From contig NZ_LOHF01000001.1 of assembly GCF_002158995.1 (NCBI RefSeq), positions 153,367 through 217,366 on the forward strand: a DNA stretch of 64,000 nt, written 5' to 3'. The position numbers and the translations under genes were made by a program. Positions 38,055 through 46,611 of this stretch are shown in pieces (position 1 is the first letter of the stretch; every line of letters starts with the position of its first letter). The notes beneath the pieces are model-generated. The model searched no databases and was not told the origin of the DNA. It saw only the letters and a list, made by a program, of their open reading frames with translations. The stretch comes from Pseudomonas caspiana. GTDB taxonomy: Bacteria; Pseudomonadota; Gammaproteobacteria; Pseudomonadales; Pseudomonadaceae.

Positions 38055-38164
38055 CAAAAAGAAGCCCGCCGAAGCGGGCATGGGGCGCTAATCCTTTAGC
38101 GGCCTTCATCTTGGAAGACCCGCTGTGAAAAAAACGTGAAGCCTGTGAGAAAAATCTGGAACGT
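38055..38164 (-). ncRNA. candidate small RNA with a GGA-loop hairpin and UUCG terminator
   Basis: The 461-base gap after 38030 holds a minus-strand transcription unit without an ORF. Going 5' to 3' on the minus strand there is a promoter-like TTGTCA (38191-38196) with TATAAG (38170-38175) after 15 bases. About 110 bases later a terminator, GCCCGC-UUCG-GCGGGC (38064-38079), is followed by UUCUUUUU. Inside lies a hairpin CGCUAA-AGGA-UUAGCG (38086-38101) with GGA exposed in the loop, the form bound by RsmA/CsrA proteins. The A-run on the plus side shows the terminator faces only the minus strand. It could instead be the end of mvaT read-through. I do not match it to a named RNA. Confidence 0.45.
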
Positions 38165-38445
38165 CCGTACTTATACATATCGGAATATTCTGACAACTTT
38201 CTACGATAATGCTGGTTGTTATTAGTCTTGATTGCTGCTGCTCTCGGGTTGGCATATGCAAGCTCATCAACGTTGTGAATTAGGCGTATAGATAGATATC
38301 TCCAGGCGGCGCCAGTAGTAGTCGCTCGAGAGCTTGTCCTAACTGAGCTCAGTCACGGTTGAACGAAGTTGTACGACAGTACAAAAATGATAAGTCGATT
38401 AATGCCAATGAATTATATCTGGCGTCAGAGAGTTGTCGCTCGTAT
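38165..38445. other. non-coding stretch between the candidate sRNA and the mvaT terminator
   Basis: AT-rich, no supported ORF. It contains the proposed sRNA promoter (38170-38196). Nothing else is recognised. Confidence 0.3.
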
Positions 38446-38474
38446 AAAAAAGCCCTGCAAGGGCAGGGCTTTTT
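38446..38474 (-). terminator. terminator of mvaT
   Basis: AGCCCTGC (38451-38458) pairs with GCAGGGCT (38463-38470), extended by A/T runs on both sides, so it works on the minus strand for mvaT and would also stop plus-strand transcripts. Confidence 0.92.
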
Positions 38475-38491
38475 ATACTGAAAGAACTCGA

Positions 38492-38854
38492 TCAGGCGCG
38501 AAGCCATGAGTCGACGGTATCAACACCGTATTGCTCTTTCCAGGATTTCAGGCCACGGTGGTTGCCACCTTTGGTCTCGATCAGCTCACCGGTGTGAGGG
38601 TTCTGATAGACCTTGACGACTCTCGCACGACGGCGCTTTGGCCCAGCAGCAGCGGGCAGAGAGGACGAGCCTTTAGGGTCGAGGATAGTGATGATATCGC
38701 GCAGACCCTTGTCGTACGTGCTCATCAGAGCCTGAAGCTTCTGTTCGAACTCGATTTCCTTTTTCAGGCCTGCATCATTCTTCAAGAACTCCAGCTGGGC
38801 GAGCTGTTCCTGAAGGGCTTTTTCTGCTGCGCGAAACTCGGCAAGTCTGGACAA
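38492..38854 (-). CDS. mvaT: H-NS-family xenogeneic silencer MvaT
   Basis: A 120-residue nucleoid protein. Residues 1-60 form the oligomerising coiled coil (LAEFRAAEKALQEQLAQLEF, then EFEQKLQALMSTYDKGLRDI). A linker with basic GPKRRRARVVKVYQNPHTGE leads to the C-terminal AT-hook-like DNA-binding domain (ETKGGNHRGLKSWKEQYG) typical of MvaT/MvaU. It binds AT-rich DNA and represses horizontally acquired genes (family knowledge). Both flanks are AT-rich, consistent with autoregulation. Pseudomonads carry several paralogues, so MvaT rather than MvaV or MvaU is the best match by sequence, not proven. Confidence 0.92.
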   Translation of the reverse strand: MSRLAEFRAAEKALQEQLAQLEFLKNDAGLKKEIEFEQKLQALMSTYDKGLRDIITILDPKGSSSLPAAAGPKRRRARVVKVYQNPHTGELIETKGGNHRGLKSWKEQYGVDTVDSWLRA

Positions 38855-39223
38855 ATAACATACTCCAACGGTGATTGGCTGTTACCAGCGTCAAAAAACG
38901 ATAAGACAAGATGCTCGGGAGTTACGCGCAGTCGATTGTCCGTCAGGGAACCAAGGGGCGTATTTTTCTCCAGTGAGTTTAGCGCTTCCTGTCGTTTTCA
39001 TTTCGATGAAAAAAGGTAGTTGTAATCAGTAGCGTGTAAATCATGCACGTTTTTTTTGAGTTAGAAAATACTTTTGATGCAATTAACTAGCGGTATGGAT
39101 GTCCTGAGTTTTTGATGACGCTACTCGCTTCGTCTTATCAGATGAATTCGCTTGTAAGTTATTTCTGATATTAAGCGTTCGGGGAACTACACAATTTTTC
39201 GCCTTGAAGCTGCATTTTTTTGG
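38855..39223. other. AT-rich 369-base region upstream of mvaT
   Basis: There is no supported ORF. It has the compositional bias expected of an MvaT-bound autoregulated promoter. A plus-strand hairpin CGTGTA/TGCACG (39033-39049) followed by eight T could be a weak terminator of an unidentified plus-strand transcript. Confidence 0.35.
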
Positions 39224-40414
39224 CTAGAGTCCCTGCTGTAGAGCCGGATCGTCAGGGTTTTGTTGCTCAAGCTCGGCTTGCAATATCTGTACGTTTTGCA
39301 ATTGCCCGGTTTCCTTCCAGTATCGAATCAATAACACCCGAGCCTGGCGGTTGGCTGGCTGGCGTTGGAGGATTTCAGCCAATTGTTTTTGCGCTGCCTC
39401 CAATTGCTCAAGGTCGTGAAGTGCCACGGCTAGGTCATATCGGTAATCAGTGTTGTCAGGTTCCAGCTCAACAGCTTTGGCCAGTGCCAGCAACGCATAC
39501 TCGGTTTGATCATGATCGAGCAGCCACATTCCCAGAGCGTGTTGAAGCCTTGATGAGTTTGGGTGGTGGGTCAGAAGCCGACCCAGCAATTGACGCGCTT
39601 GCTCGGTTTGCCCTTGTTGGTCGAGTTGTTCGAGATAAGCGATGGAGGCATCCAGATTTTTTGGCTCCAGATCCATTGCGACTTGCAGAGCAGCCAGCGC
39701 AGCCGGACCGTCACCGCTGTGCGCGAGTAATCGAGCCAGTTGCAACTGACTGCTGCCGGTGGGGGGCTGAGCCTTAAGGCTTGCCACGTACAGGTCGACG
39801 CTGTGTTGCAACGCTGCGAAATACAGACCAAGCTCGTCAGGCGACAGATCGAGCAGGGCCATGGTGGCGGTAAAGCGAACCGATGTTTCGGGATCTTCAA
39901 GCAATGGTCCCAGCAAAATGCTGCGTTTGCCGTCGGGCAGCATTTTTGTGGTGACCTCAATGGCTGCCTCACGCACGAGTGTTGAGTCATTCTGCAGCGC
40001 AGCATCGAGCAGCTTCAGTGCTTGAGGGCTCGGGTAGTTGGCGAGTTCGGCAAGCAGGCTGGCGCGACGAATATCGGAGAGGTCGTTGCGGGCAAGGTGC
40101 TGATAGAGGACCCGGGCAGCACCCGGTTTGCCGTTGTGCGCCAGCTCCAGGGCCTCGCTGTAAGTCTGGCTGAGTACCGGGGGGGCAGGCGGGGTTGCCC
40201 ACTGGTGACCCAGGTAAACGGCGCCGATCAATGCGATCAGGATTACCCCGGCCATCAGTGTTATACCGCGGCGGGCTTTTGTTTTTGAAAAAAAGCCTCG
40301 AACAGGCATGAGCATACCGATATCCATTTCTTTACGGCTTGCAGCTTCGTGGAGCGACGGCTTGGTGTCAAACGATCGATGTTGAATGGATGGGGTAACG
40401 ACGGGTTCTTCCAT
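39224..40414 (-). CDS. membrane-anchored HEAT/TPR repeat protein
   Basis: A protein of up to 396 residues. One transmembrane helix (ITLMAGVILIALIGAVYLGHQW) follows a basic cytosolic N-terminus, so the rest is periplasmic. The first part after the helix has HEAT-like repeats (LLAELANYPSPQALKLLDAAL), and the C-terminal half has about four tetratricopeptide repeats (LLDHDQTEYALLALAKAVELEPDNTDYRYDLAVAL). It is probably a scaffold; similar TPR proteins assist assembly of envelope enzymes. The start is uncertain: 40414, 40438 and 40327 are candidates, none with a strong ribosome-binding site. A perfect 15-bp inverted repeat overlaps the start region. Confidence 0.75.
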   Translation of the reverse strand: MEEPVVTPSIQHRSFDTKPSLHEAASRKEMDIGMLMPVRGFFSKTKARRGITLMAGVILIALIGAVYLGHQWATPPAPPVLSQTYSEALELAHNGKPGAARVLYQHLARNDLSDIRRASLLAELANYPSPQALKLLDAALQNDSTLVREAAIEVTTKMLPDGKRSILLGPLLEDPETSVRFTATMALLDLSPDELGLYFAALQHSVDLYVASLKAQPPTGSSQLQLARLLAHSGDGPAALAALQVAMDLEPKNLDASIAYLEQLDQQGQTEQARQLLGRLLTHHPNSSRLQHALGMWLLDHDQTEYALLALAKAVELEPDNTDYRYDLAVALHDLEQLEAAQKQLAEILQRQPANRQARVLLIRYWKETGQLQNVQILQAELEQQNPDDPALQQGL

Positions 40415-40421
40415 GCAGTTA

Positions 40422-40465
40422 CGTGTGTACATATCCATGACCGCAGAAACGGATATGTACACACG
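40422..40465. promoter_or_regulatory. perfect 15-bp inverted repeat at the start of the TPR gene
   Basis: CGTGTGTACATATCC (40422-40436) pairs perfectly with GGATATGTACACACG (40451-40465) across a 14-base loop, immediately upstream of ATG 40414 and covering the alternative ATG 40438. It could be an operator or a translation-blocking leader hairpin. It lacks the T-run of a terminator. Confidence 0.6.
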
Positions 40466-40490
40466 AATCACTAAACGCCAGACACCAAAA

Positions 40491-40518
40491 AGCCCCGCAG
40501 TCCAGGAGGAGCGGGGCT
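40491..40518 (-). terminator. terminator of the mexE-mexF-oprN operon
   Basis: AGCCCCGC (40491-40498) pairs with GCGGGGCT (40511-40518); on the minus strand the stem is followed by TTTTTGG. It lies 23 bases after the oprN-like stop. Confidence 0.9.
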
Positions 40519-40541
40519 TCATGGTTCAAGCAGTCAATCCA

Positions 40542-41939
40542 TCAAGCCTGTGGCTGCCAGCCTCCGCCCAGTGCTTTATAGATAGCGACGATGCCGTGGT
40601 ACAGATCGATCTCGGCCTGAGCCTGTGAGTCCTCGGCTGCGAGACGTTCGCGCTCGGCGTCCAGCAGCACCAGGAAGTCTGCGGTGCCTTCGCGGTATTG
40701 GATCGACGCGAGATTGGCCGCCGCACGACTCGCTTCACTCTGACGAATCAGCGAAACCAGACGTTGCTGACGTTTGTCGTAATCGCTGAATGCGTTTTCC
40801 GACTCCTCCAGCGCCAACAGTACCTGCTGCTCATAGTTAGCCAACGCGCCTTCAGCGTCAGCATCGGCCCCGCGAATCCGTGCTCGCACACTGCCTAGAT
40901 CAAACGCTGCCCACGAAATGCTTGGCCCCAACGACCAGGCTCTGGCGGCTGACGAGCCGATTTGTGATCCGCGGCCGGCGGTAAAGCCCAGAAAACCACT
41001 CAGGCTGACCCGAGGGAACAAATCAGCCGTTGCCACACCAATACGGGCCGTGGAGGAGGCCAACTGACGTTCAGCCGCACGAATGTCCGGGCGTTGACGC
41101 AGCACCTGGGTCGGATCGCCAATAGGCAACGCTTTGGCAATCGCCGGCAGTTTTGCCGGGCTCAGGTCGACACTCAGGCTTTCCGGACGCTCGCCCAGCA
41201 ACGTTGCGATGCGGTTACGCTGACGAACCTGTTCGGCCTGCAATTGCGGAACCGACGCTTCGACTGCCGCAAGGCGCGCATCGGCACGCATGACATCCAG
41301 CTCATTGCCTACCCCGGCGTCACGCAGTTGCGCTGTAACCCCGCGGGATTCCTGTTGGTTTTTCAGGTTTTCCCGAGCAATTTCCTCACGCAACTGCGCC
41401 CCGCGCAGTTGGCCGTAGGCATCCACCACTTCGGCGGTCAGGGTGACCTGAAGCTGATACAGATTGGCTTCGGCAACGTCCTGATCGGCTTCGCTGGCTT
41501 CCAGCTCGCGCTGAATACGGCCGAACAGATCGAGCTCCCAGGCCATGTCCAGGCCCAGATCGTAACGCTCACTGCTGACTCGGCGTTCAGTAATGCCTGG
41601 TTGCTGGCCTTTTCCCAGATCACTGCTGACCCGGCTGGTGACCACGGGCATGGCGTCATTGCTGACGTCATCGCGGATTGCTCGTGCTGCTTTGAGGCGG
41701 GCGAAGGCGACGCGCAGTTCGCGGTTGTCATTCAGCGATTTGGCGACCAACTGGTTCAGGGTTGGATCGTCAAACTGCTGCCACCAGACGGTTTCCTGAT
41801 GGCTGCGGTCAAACTTGCCCTCGGTCGCCGAAGCGACCTTGGCAGCTGCGGTATCAGGAGCTTTGTAATCAGGGCCGACCGCACATGCAGCCAGCGCCAA
41901 AACCAGCAGGCTCGGCATGAACAGCTTTAACGAATTCAT
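40542..41939 (-). CDS. oprN: RND efflux outer-membrane channel, OprN/OprM family
   Basis: A 465-residue outer-membrane factor. The signal peptide ends in a lipobox (LALAAC, C19) followed by AVGPDYKAP, the usual start of OprM/OprN lipoproteins. Paired domains of the TolC fold show DLGLDMAWELDLFGRIQREL and RDAGVGNELDVMRADARLA, then the second repeat IQYREGTADFLVLLDAERERL. It forms the trimeric exit duct for the MexEF pump encoded upstream. ATG 41939 overlaps the mexF stop as TGATG. The name OprN rests on operon position; sequence alone could equally be called OprM-like. Confidence 0.88.
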   Translation of the reverse strand: MNSLKLFMPSLLVLALAACAVGPDYKAPDTAAAKVASATEGKFDRSHQETVWWQQFDDPTLNQLVAKSLNDNRELRVAFARLKAARAIRDDVSNDAMPVVTSRVSSDLGKGQQPGITERRVSSERYDLGLDMAWELDLFGRIQRELEASEADQDVAEANLYQLQVTLTAEVVDAYGQLRGAQLREEIARENLKNQQESRGVTAQLRDAGVGNELDVMRADARLAAVEASVPQLQAEQVRQRNRIATLLGERPESLSVDLSPAKLPAIAKALPIGDPTQVLRQRPDIRAAERQLASSTARIGVATADLFPRVSLSGFLGFTAGRGSQIGSSAARAWSLGPSISWAAFDLGSVRARIRGADADAEGALANYEQQVLLALEESENAFSDYDKRQQRLVSLIRQSEASRAAANLASIQYREGTADFLVLLDAERERLAAEDSQAQAEIDLYHGIVAIYKALGGGWQPQA

Positions 41940-44900
41940 CAATGCGCCTCCGGGTTCAGGTTTTGCACGCTCTGTGTCCTGGCCGCCTTGCGGGCCTCTT
42001 TGCGCTCCACATAGTTACGAATCAGCACGTAGAACACCGGTGTCAGCAGCAGGCCGAAGAAGGTCACCCCGAGCATCCCCGAGAACACCGCAACACCCAT
42101 GGCGTGACGCATTTCTGCACCGGCGCCGCTGGAGAACACCAGTGGCACAACACCCATGATGAACGCGAAGGAAGTCATCAGAATCGGCCGCAGACGCAGG
42201 CGGCACGCTTCCAGTACGGCTTCCAGCGGCGACATGCCTTCGGTCTGCTTGTCCTTGGCGAATTCGACGATAAGGATCGCGTTCTTACAGGCCAGTCCCA
42301 CCAGCACGATCAGTCCGATCTGGGTAAAGATGTTGTTATCGCTACCCGACAGAATCACCCCGGTAATGGCCGACAGCAGTGTCATCGGTACGATCAGGAT
42401 CACCGCCAGTGGCAGGCTCCAGCTTTCGTACTGAGCAGCCAGCACCAGGAAGGCCAGCAGAACGCAGAGCGGGAAGACCAGCAGCGCGGTGTTGCCCGAC
42501 AGGATTTGCTGGTACGTAATCTCGGTCCACTCGTAGGTCATGCCATTAGGCAGTTCGTCCTTGAGCAGTTTTTCCACGGCGGCCTGAGCCTGCCCCGAGC
42601 TGTAACCCGGAGCGGCAGCGCCGTTGATTTCTGCCGTGATGAAACCGTTGTAGTGCATGACCCGATCCGGACCTGCGGTGTCGCTGACCTTGATGAAGGT
42701 CGCCAGCGGGATCATCTCACCCAGGTTGTTGCGTACCTTGAGCTGACCAATCTGGTCGGCGTCCTGACGGAACTGTTGTTCAGCCTGAACGTTGACCTGA
42801 TAGGTGCGGCCGAAACGGTTGAAGTCGTTGGCGTACAGCGAGCCCAGGTAAACCTGCAGGGTGTCGAAGATATCGCTGATCGCCACGCCGTGAGTCTTGG
42901 CTTTTTCACGGTCGATGGCAGCATCGACCTGCGGCACATTCACTGTGTAGCTGGTGAACAGGCCAGCCAGTTCCGGAACGCTGTGGCTCTTGGCGATGAT
43001 ATTCATCGTCTCTTTATAGAGCTCGTCGTAACCCAGGTTGCCACGGTCTTCGATCTGCAGGCGGAAGCCGCCGATAGTGCCCAGACCTTGTACCGGTGGC
43101 GGCGGAAAAATCGCCATGTAGGCGTCCTGAATATCACCGAACTTGCCGTTCAATGCACCTGCAATTGCACCTGCCGAAAGGCTGGCGTCTTTGCGATCCT
43201 CAAAAGGTTTGAGGGTCACGAACACGATGCCTGCGTTCGGGCTGTTGGTGAAGCCGTTGATGGACAGGCCGGGGAACGCTACTGCACTTTCCACACCATC
43301 CTGTTTCAGGGCGATGTCGGACATGCGTTTGATAACGTCTTCGGTACGGTCCAGGCTGGCGGCGTCCGGGAGCTGGGCGAAAGCCACCAGATACTGTTTA
43401 TCCTGCGGCGGTACGAAACCAGTCGGTGTGGTGGCGAAGCCGAAGTAAGTCAGCACCATCAAACCGCCGTAAAGCACCAATGCAATACCGCTGCTGCGAA
43501 TCACCCGACCGACGATGCCCACGTAGCTATTACTGGCGCGTTCGAACACTCGGTTGAACGGGCGGAACAGCCAGCCCCCGAATATTTTGTCCAGACCGCG
43601 CGAGAAGCGATCTTTCGGCGCGTCGTGAGCCTTGAGCAGCACGGCGGACAATGCCGGTGAAAGGGTCAGGGAGTTGAAGGCCGAAATCACCGTGGAAATC
43701 GCGATTGTCAGTGCAAACTGCTTGTAAAATTGCCCCGTCAATCCGGAGATGAACGCAGCCGGGATGAACACCGCGCAGAGCACCAGCGCCGTGGCGATGA
43801 TCGGTCCGGTCACTTCCTTCATGGCCCGCTTGGTGGCTTCTACGGGATTCAGACCGAGTCCGATGTTTCGCTCGACGTTCTCCACTACCACGATGGCGTC
43901 GTCGACCACGATACCAATGGCCAATACTAATCCGAACAGTGATAACGCATTGAGCGAGAAGCCGAACATGTGCATTACGGCGAACGTACCGATCAGCGAT
44001 ACAGGCACCGCAGCCAATGGAATGATCGAGGCGCGCCAGGTCTGCAGGAACAGGATCACGACCAGCACAACCAGAATCAACGCTTCGAACAGGGTATGAA
44101 TAACCGCTTCAATCGAGCCGCGAACAAAGATCGTCGGGTCGTAAACGATGCTGAAATCCATGCCTTCCGGGAAGTTCTGCTTCAGCTCGGTCATCTTCGC
44201 CCGAACGTCGTTCGAGATGTCGATGGCGTTGGAGCCTGGGCGCTGGAAGATCGGGATCGCCACAGCAGGCTGGTTGTCCAGCAGTGAACGCAAGGCGTAT
44301 TGGTTGGAGCCCAGCTCGATACGCGCGACATCACGCAGACGAGTGATCTCACCGTCGGCACCGGAACGAATCACGATGTTTTCGAATTCTTCTTCGCTGA
44401 CCAGACGGCCTTGGGTGTTGACCGACATCTGGAAGCTGGTGGCGCTAGGCGAGGGCGGTGCGCCCAACTGGCCCGCAGCGACCTGACGGTTCTGCTCGCG
44501 AATGGCGTTGACCACGTCGGTTGCGGTCAGATTGCGCGAAGCGGTCTTGTTCGGGTCCAGCCAGACCCGCAGCGAGTAGTCGCCCATACCGAACAATTGC
44601 ACGTCACCGACACCGCCAAGGCGAGCCAGCTCATCCTTGATGTTGAGGATGGCGTAGTTGGACAAGTACAGCATGTCGTAGCGTTTATCCGGCGAGGTCA
44701 AGTGGACCACCATCGTCAGATCGGGCGACGCCTTGTCCACGGTAATACCGATGCGCGTCACTTCTTCAGGCAGCTTCGGCTCGGTCCGGGTGACCCGGTT
44801 CTGAACCTGTACCTGTGCGTTATCCAGGTCAGTACCCAGCGCGAAGGTAATAGTCAGGGTGATTTTGCCGTCAGCGGTGGATTGCGAGGACATGTACAGC

Positions 44901-45130
44901 ATGTTCTCGACGCCGGTAATTGCCTGCTCTAGAGGAGCGGCAACAGTTTCGCCGATAACCTTGGGGTTGGCGCCGGGGAAGTTGGCGCGCACGACGACGG
45001 TGGGTGGTACTACTTCAGGGTATTCACTGATCGGCAACTGGAACAGTGAGATGGAGCCCGCGATCAGGATCAACAGCGACAGCACCGCCGCGAAGATCGG
45101 ACGCGAAATAAAGAATTGAGAGAAGTTCAT
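41939..45130 (-). CDS. mexF: RND efflux pump inner-membrane transporter MexF
   Basis: A 1063-residue hydrophobe/amphiphile RND transporter with 12 transmembrane helices and two large periplasmic loops. The start MNFSQFFISRPIFAAVLSLL and the next ELPISEYP-type segment agree closely with MexF. TM4 contains GLVLAIGIVVDDAIVVVENVERN with the proton-relay DD. The conserved GPDR/porter-loop motifs are present. It exports antibiotics such as chloramphenicol and quinolones in P. aeruginosa (family knowledge). ATG 45130 is preferred over an upstream candidate at 45172 inside mexE. It is coupled to oprN by TGATG and is 13 bases after the mexE stop. Confidence 0.95.
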   Translation of the reverse strand: MNFSQFFISRPIFAAVLSLLILIAGSISLFQLPISEYPEVVPPTVVVRANFPGANPKVIGETVAAPLEQAITGVENMLYMSSQSTADGKITLTITFALGTDLDNAQVQVQNRVTRTEPKLPEEVTRIGITVDKASPDLTMVVHLTSPDKRYDMLYLSNYAILNIKDELARLGGVGDVQLFGMGDYSLRVWLDPNKTASRNLTATDVVNAIREQNRQVAAGQLGAPPSPSATSFQMSVNTQGRLVSEEEFENIVIRSGADGEITRLRDVARIELGSNQYALRSLLDNQPAVAIPIFQRPGSNAIDISNDVRAKMTELKQNFPEGMDFSIVYDPTIFVRGSIEAVIHTLFEALILVVLVVILFLQTWRASIIPLAAVPVSLIGTFAVMHMFGFSLNALSLFGLVLAIGIVVDDAIVVVENVERNIGLGLNPVEATKRAMKEVTGPIIATALVLCAVFIPAAFISGLTGQFYKQFALTIAISTVISAFNSLTLSPALSAVLLKAHDAPKDRFSRGLDKIFGGWLFRPFNRVFERASNSYVGIVGRVIRSSGIALVLYGGLMVLTYFGFATTPTGFVPPQDKQYLVAFAQLPDAASLDRTEDVIKRMSDIALKQDGVESAVAFPGLSINGFTNSPNAGIVFVTLKPFEDRKDASLSAGAIAGALNGKFGDIQDAYMAIFPPPPVQGLGTIGGFRLQIEDRGNLGYDELYKETMNIIAKSHSVPELAGLFTSYTVNVPQVDAAIDREKAKTHGVAISDIFDTLQVYLGSLYANDFNRFGRTYQVNVQAEQQFRQDADQIGQLKVRNNLGEMIPLATFIKVSDTAGPDRVMHYNGFITAEINGAAAPGYSSGQAQAAVEKLLKDELPNGMTYEWTEITYQQILSGNTALLVFPLCVLLAFLVLAAQYESWSLPLAVILIVPMTLLSAITGVILSGSDNNIFTQIGLIVLVGLACKNAILIVEFAKDKQTEGMSPLEAVLEACRLRLRPILMTSFAFIMGVVPLVFSSGAGAEMRHAMGVAVFSGMLGVTFFGLLLTPVFYVLIRNYVERKEARKAARTQSVQNLNPEAH

Positions 45131-45143
45131 CAGTGGTTTTCCC

Positions 45144-46385
45144 TTAACCGCGTGGCGCGGAGATGCCGGCAACTTTTTCAGGTGCTTTAGGCTTCACTTG
45201 CGGCAAGTTGCTGGCTTCCAGAGCCTGGCGTTGTTTGAGCAGCGCAGCGAGCGTCTCGGCGCTGGCCATCGGGGTCTCTTCCGGTGTGACCGGCTGACCA
45301 GGGCGGACGCGTTGCAGGCCCTTGACCACGATGGTGTCGTCTTTGCTCAGGCCGCTGCGCACGATGCGCAGACCTTCGACTTTCGGACCCAGCTCAACCG
45401 GGCGATACGCCGGCTTGTTGTCCTGGCCCACGACGAGCACGAACTTCTTGCCCAGGTCGGTGCCCACGGCTTCATCATTGATCAGGATTGCAGAGTAGGT
45501 GCCGCTGCCGACCAGTTTGACCCGGGCGTACAGGCCTGGGGTGAAGCTGCCGTCGCTGTTGTCGAACACAGCGCGACCGCGGATGGTGCCGGTACGCGGG
45601 TTGACCTGGTTGTCGACGAAGTTCATCTGGCCCTGATGCGGGTTGCCGACTTCATTGGATAGACCCAGATACACCGGGGTGGTCTGGCCGCGTTGGCCTT
45701 TGCGAGCCAGCTCCGTGTATTTAAGGAAGACACGCTCATCGGCGTCGAAGTAGGCGTAGACCTTGTCGGTGGAAACCACACTGGTCAGCGGGGTGACGTC
45801 GGCGGTGACGATGTTGCCAGCAGTGATTTCGGCGCGGCTGACACGGCCACTGATCGGCGATGTCACGCGAGTGAAGCTCAGGTTCAGTTTCGCCAGGTCC
45901 AGTTGCGCCTGGATGGCCGCTACACCGGCGCGGGCTTCTTGTGCGGTGGTGGTGCGAGAGTCAGCCAGTTCGGCGGAAATGGCGTTGTTGGTGCGCAGGC
46001 GTTCACCGCGCTGGGCTTCGTTTTCACTGCGGTTTGCAGTGGCGCGAACCTGTTGCAGTTGAGCTTCGAGGCGGCGAACTTCTGACTGGAACGGGCGGGG
46101 ATCGATCTGGAACAGCACATCACCTTTCTTGACCAGTGCGCCGTCGGTGAAAGCGACAGCATCGATCTGGCCGGATACCCGAGGGCGGATTTCTACGGTT
46201 TCCGGTGCTTCCAGGCGCCCTGTGAACTCATCCCACTCGTTGACGGGTTGTTCCAGCACCTTGGCGACGCTGACTTTAGCGGCAGCAGGCGCGACCGTCG
46301 CTTCAGGCGATCCGCCGCAAGCGCTGATCACCACCAGCGCCAATGCGGCCAGGGGGAAGCGCAATTGATTGAATTTCTGAGCCAT
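45144..46385 (-). CDS. mexE: RND efflux periplasmic adaptor MexE
   Basis: A 413-residue membrane-fusion lipoprotein with lipobox ISAC (C23). The lipoyl half-motifs VEIRPRVSGQIDAVAFTDGALVKKGDVLFQIDP and RVTSPISGRVSRAEITAGNIV flank an alpha-hairpin (residues about 100-165). A C-terminal Gln/Ala-rich tail follows. It bridges MexF and the outer-membrane channel. ATG 46385 is chosen; an extension to 46460 crosses a perfect palindrome and lacks support. No mexT-like LysR gene is adjacent, unlike in P. aeruginosa. The upstream gene is a TonB-dependent receptor on the same strand, with 226 bases between. Confidence 0.93.
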   Translation of the reverse strand: MAQKFNQLRFPLAALALVVISACGGSPEATVAPAAAKVSVAKVLEQPVNEWDEFTGRLEAPETVEIRPRVSGQIDAVAFTDGALVKKGDVLFQIDPRPFQSEVRRLEAQLQQVRATANRSENEAQRGERLRTNNAISAELADSRTTTAQEARAGVAAIQAQLDLAKLNLSFTRVTSPISGRVSRAEITAGNIVTADVTPLTSVVSTDKVYAYFDADERVFLKYTELARKGQRGQTTPVYLGLSNEVGNPHQGQMNFVDNQVNPRTGTIRGRAVFDNSDGSFTPGLYARVKLVGSGTYSAILINDEAVGTDLGKKFVLVVGQDNKPAYRPVELGPKVEGLRIVRSGLSKDDTIVVKGLQRVRPGQPVTPEETPMASAETLAALLKQRQALEASNLPQVKPKAPEKVAGISAPRG

Positions 46386-46465
46386 GGGATTGTCCGCCGG
46401 AATATTAAGATGGGCGGATTCTGTTCTTGAGGGTGGTATTGCACGAATCGAATGAAACAAAAGTT

Positions 46466-46486
46466 AATATCATTCGGAATGATATT
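46466..46486. promoter_or_regulatory. perfect 21-bp palindrome upstream of mexE
   Basis: AATATCATTC (46466-46475) and GAATGATATT (46477-46486) are perfect complements around a central G. The site lies 81-101 bases before the mexE ATG, a natural position for an operator. It does not match the MexT consensus (ATCA-N5-GTCGAT-N4-ACYAT). Confidence 0.6.
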
Positions 46487-46540
46487 GAGTATCTCTCGGG
46501 CAGTAATAATCCGATGGTTTGCGAGGGTACGTAGAATTTT

Positions 46541-46568
46541 GTGGGAGCTGAGCAAGCTCAGCCCCCGC
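46541..46568. repeat. single REP unit between the TonB receptor and mexE
   Basis: GTGGGAGCTGAGCAAGCTCAGC carries the GTGGGAGC head of Pseudomonas REP and a GCTGAGC/GCTCAGC hairpin. It follows the receptor stop codon (minus strand) by about 44 bases, where it could also act as a 3'-end stabiliser. Confidence 0.7.
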
Positions 46569-46611
46569 AAAAGCTCATTCGCAGATCAGTAGCGCAGTAT
46601 CACCAACCAAA

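Noticed and set aside
41942-43660. 572-residue plus-strand ORF opposite mexF
   Set aside because: It runs antisense to a clearly coding RND transporter; its long openness comes from high-GC codon bias. No family motif or ribosome-binding site supports it.
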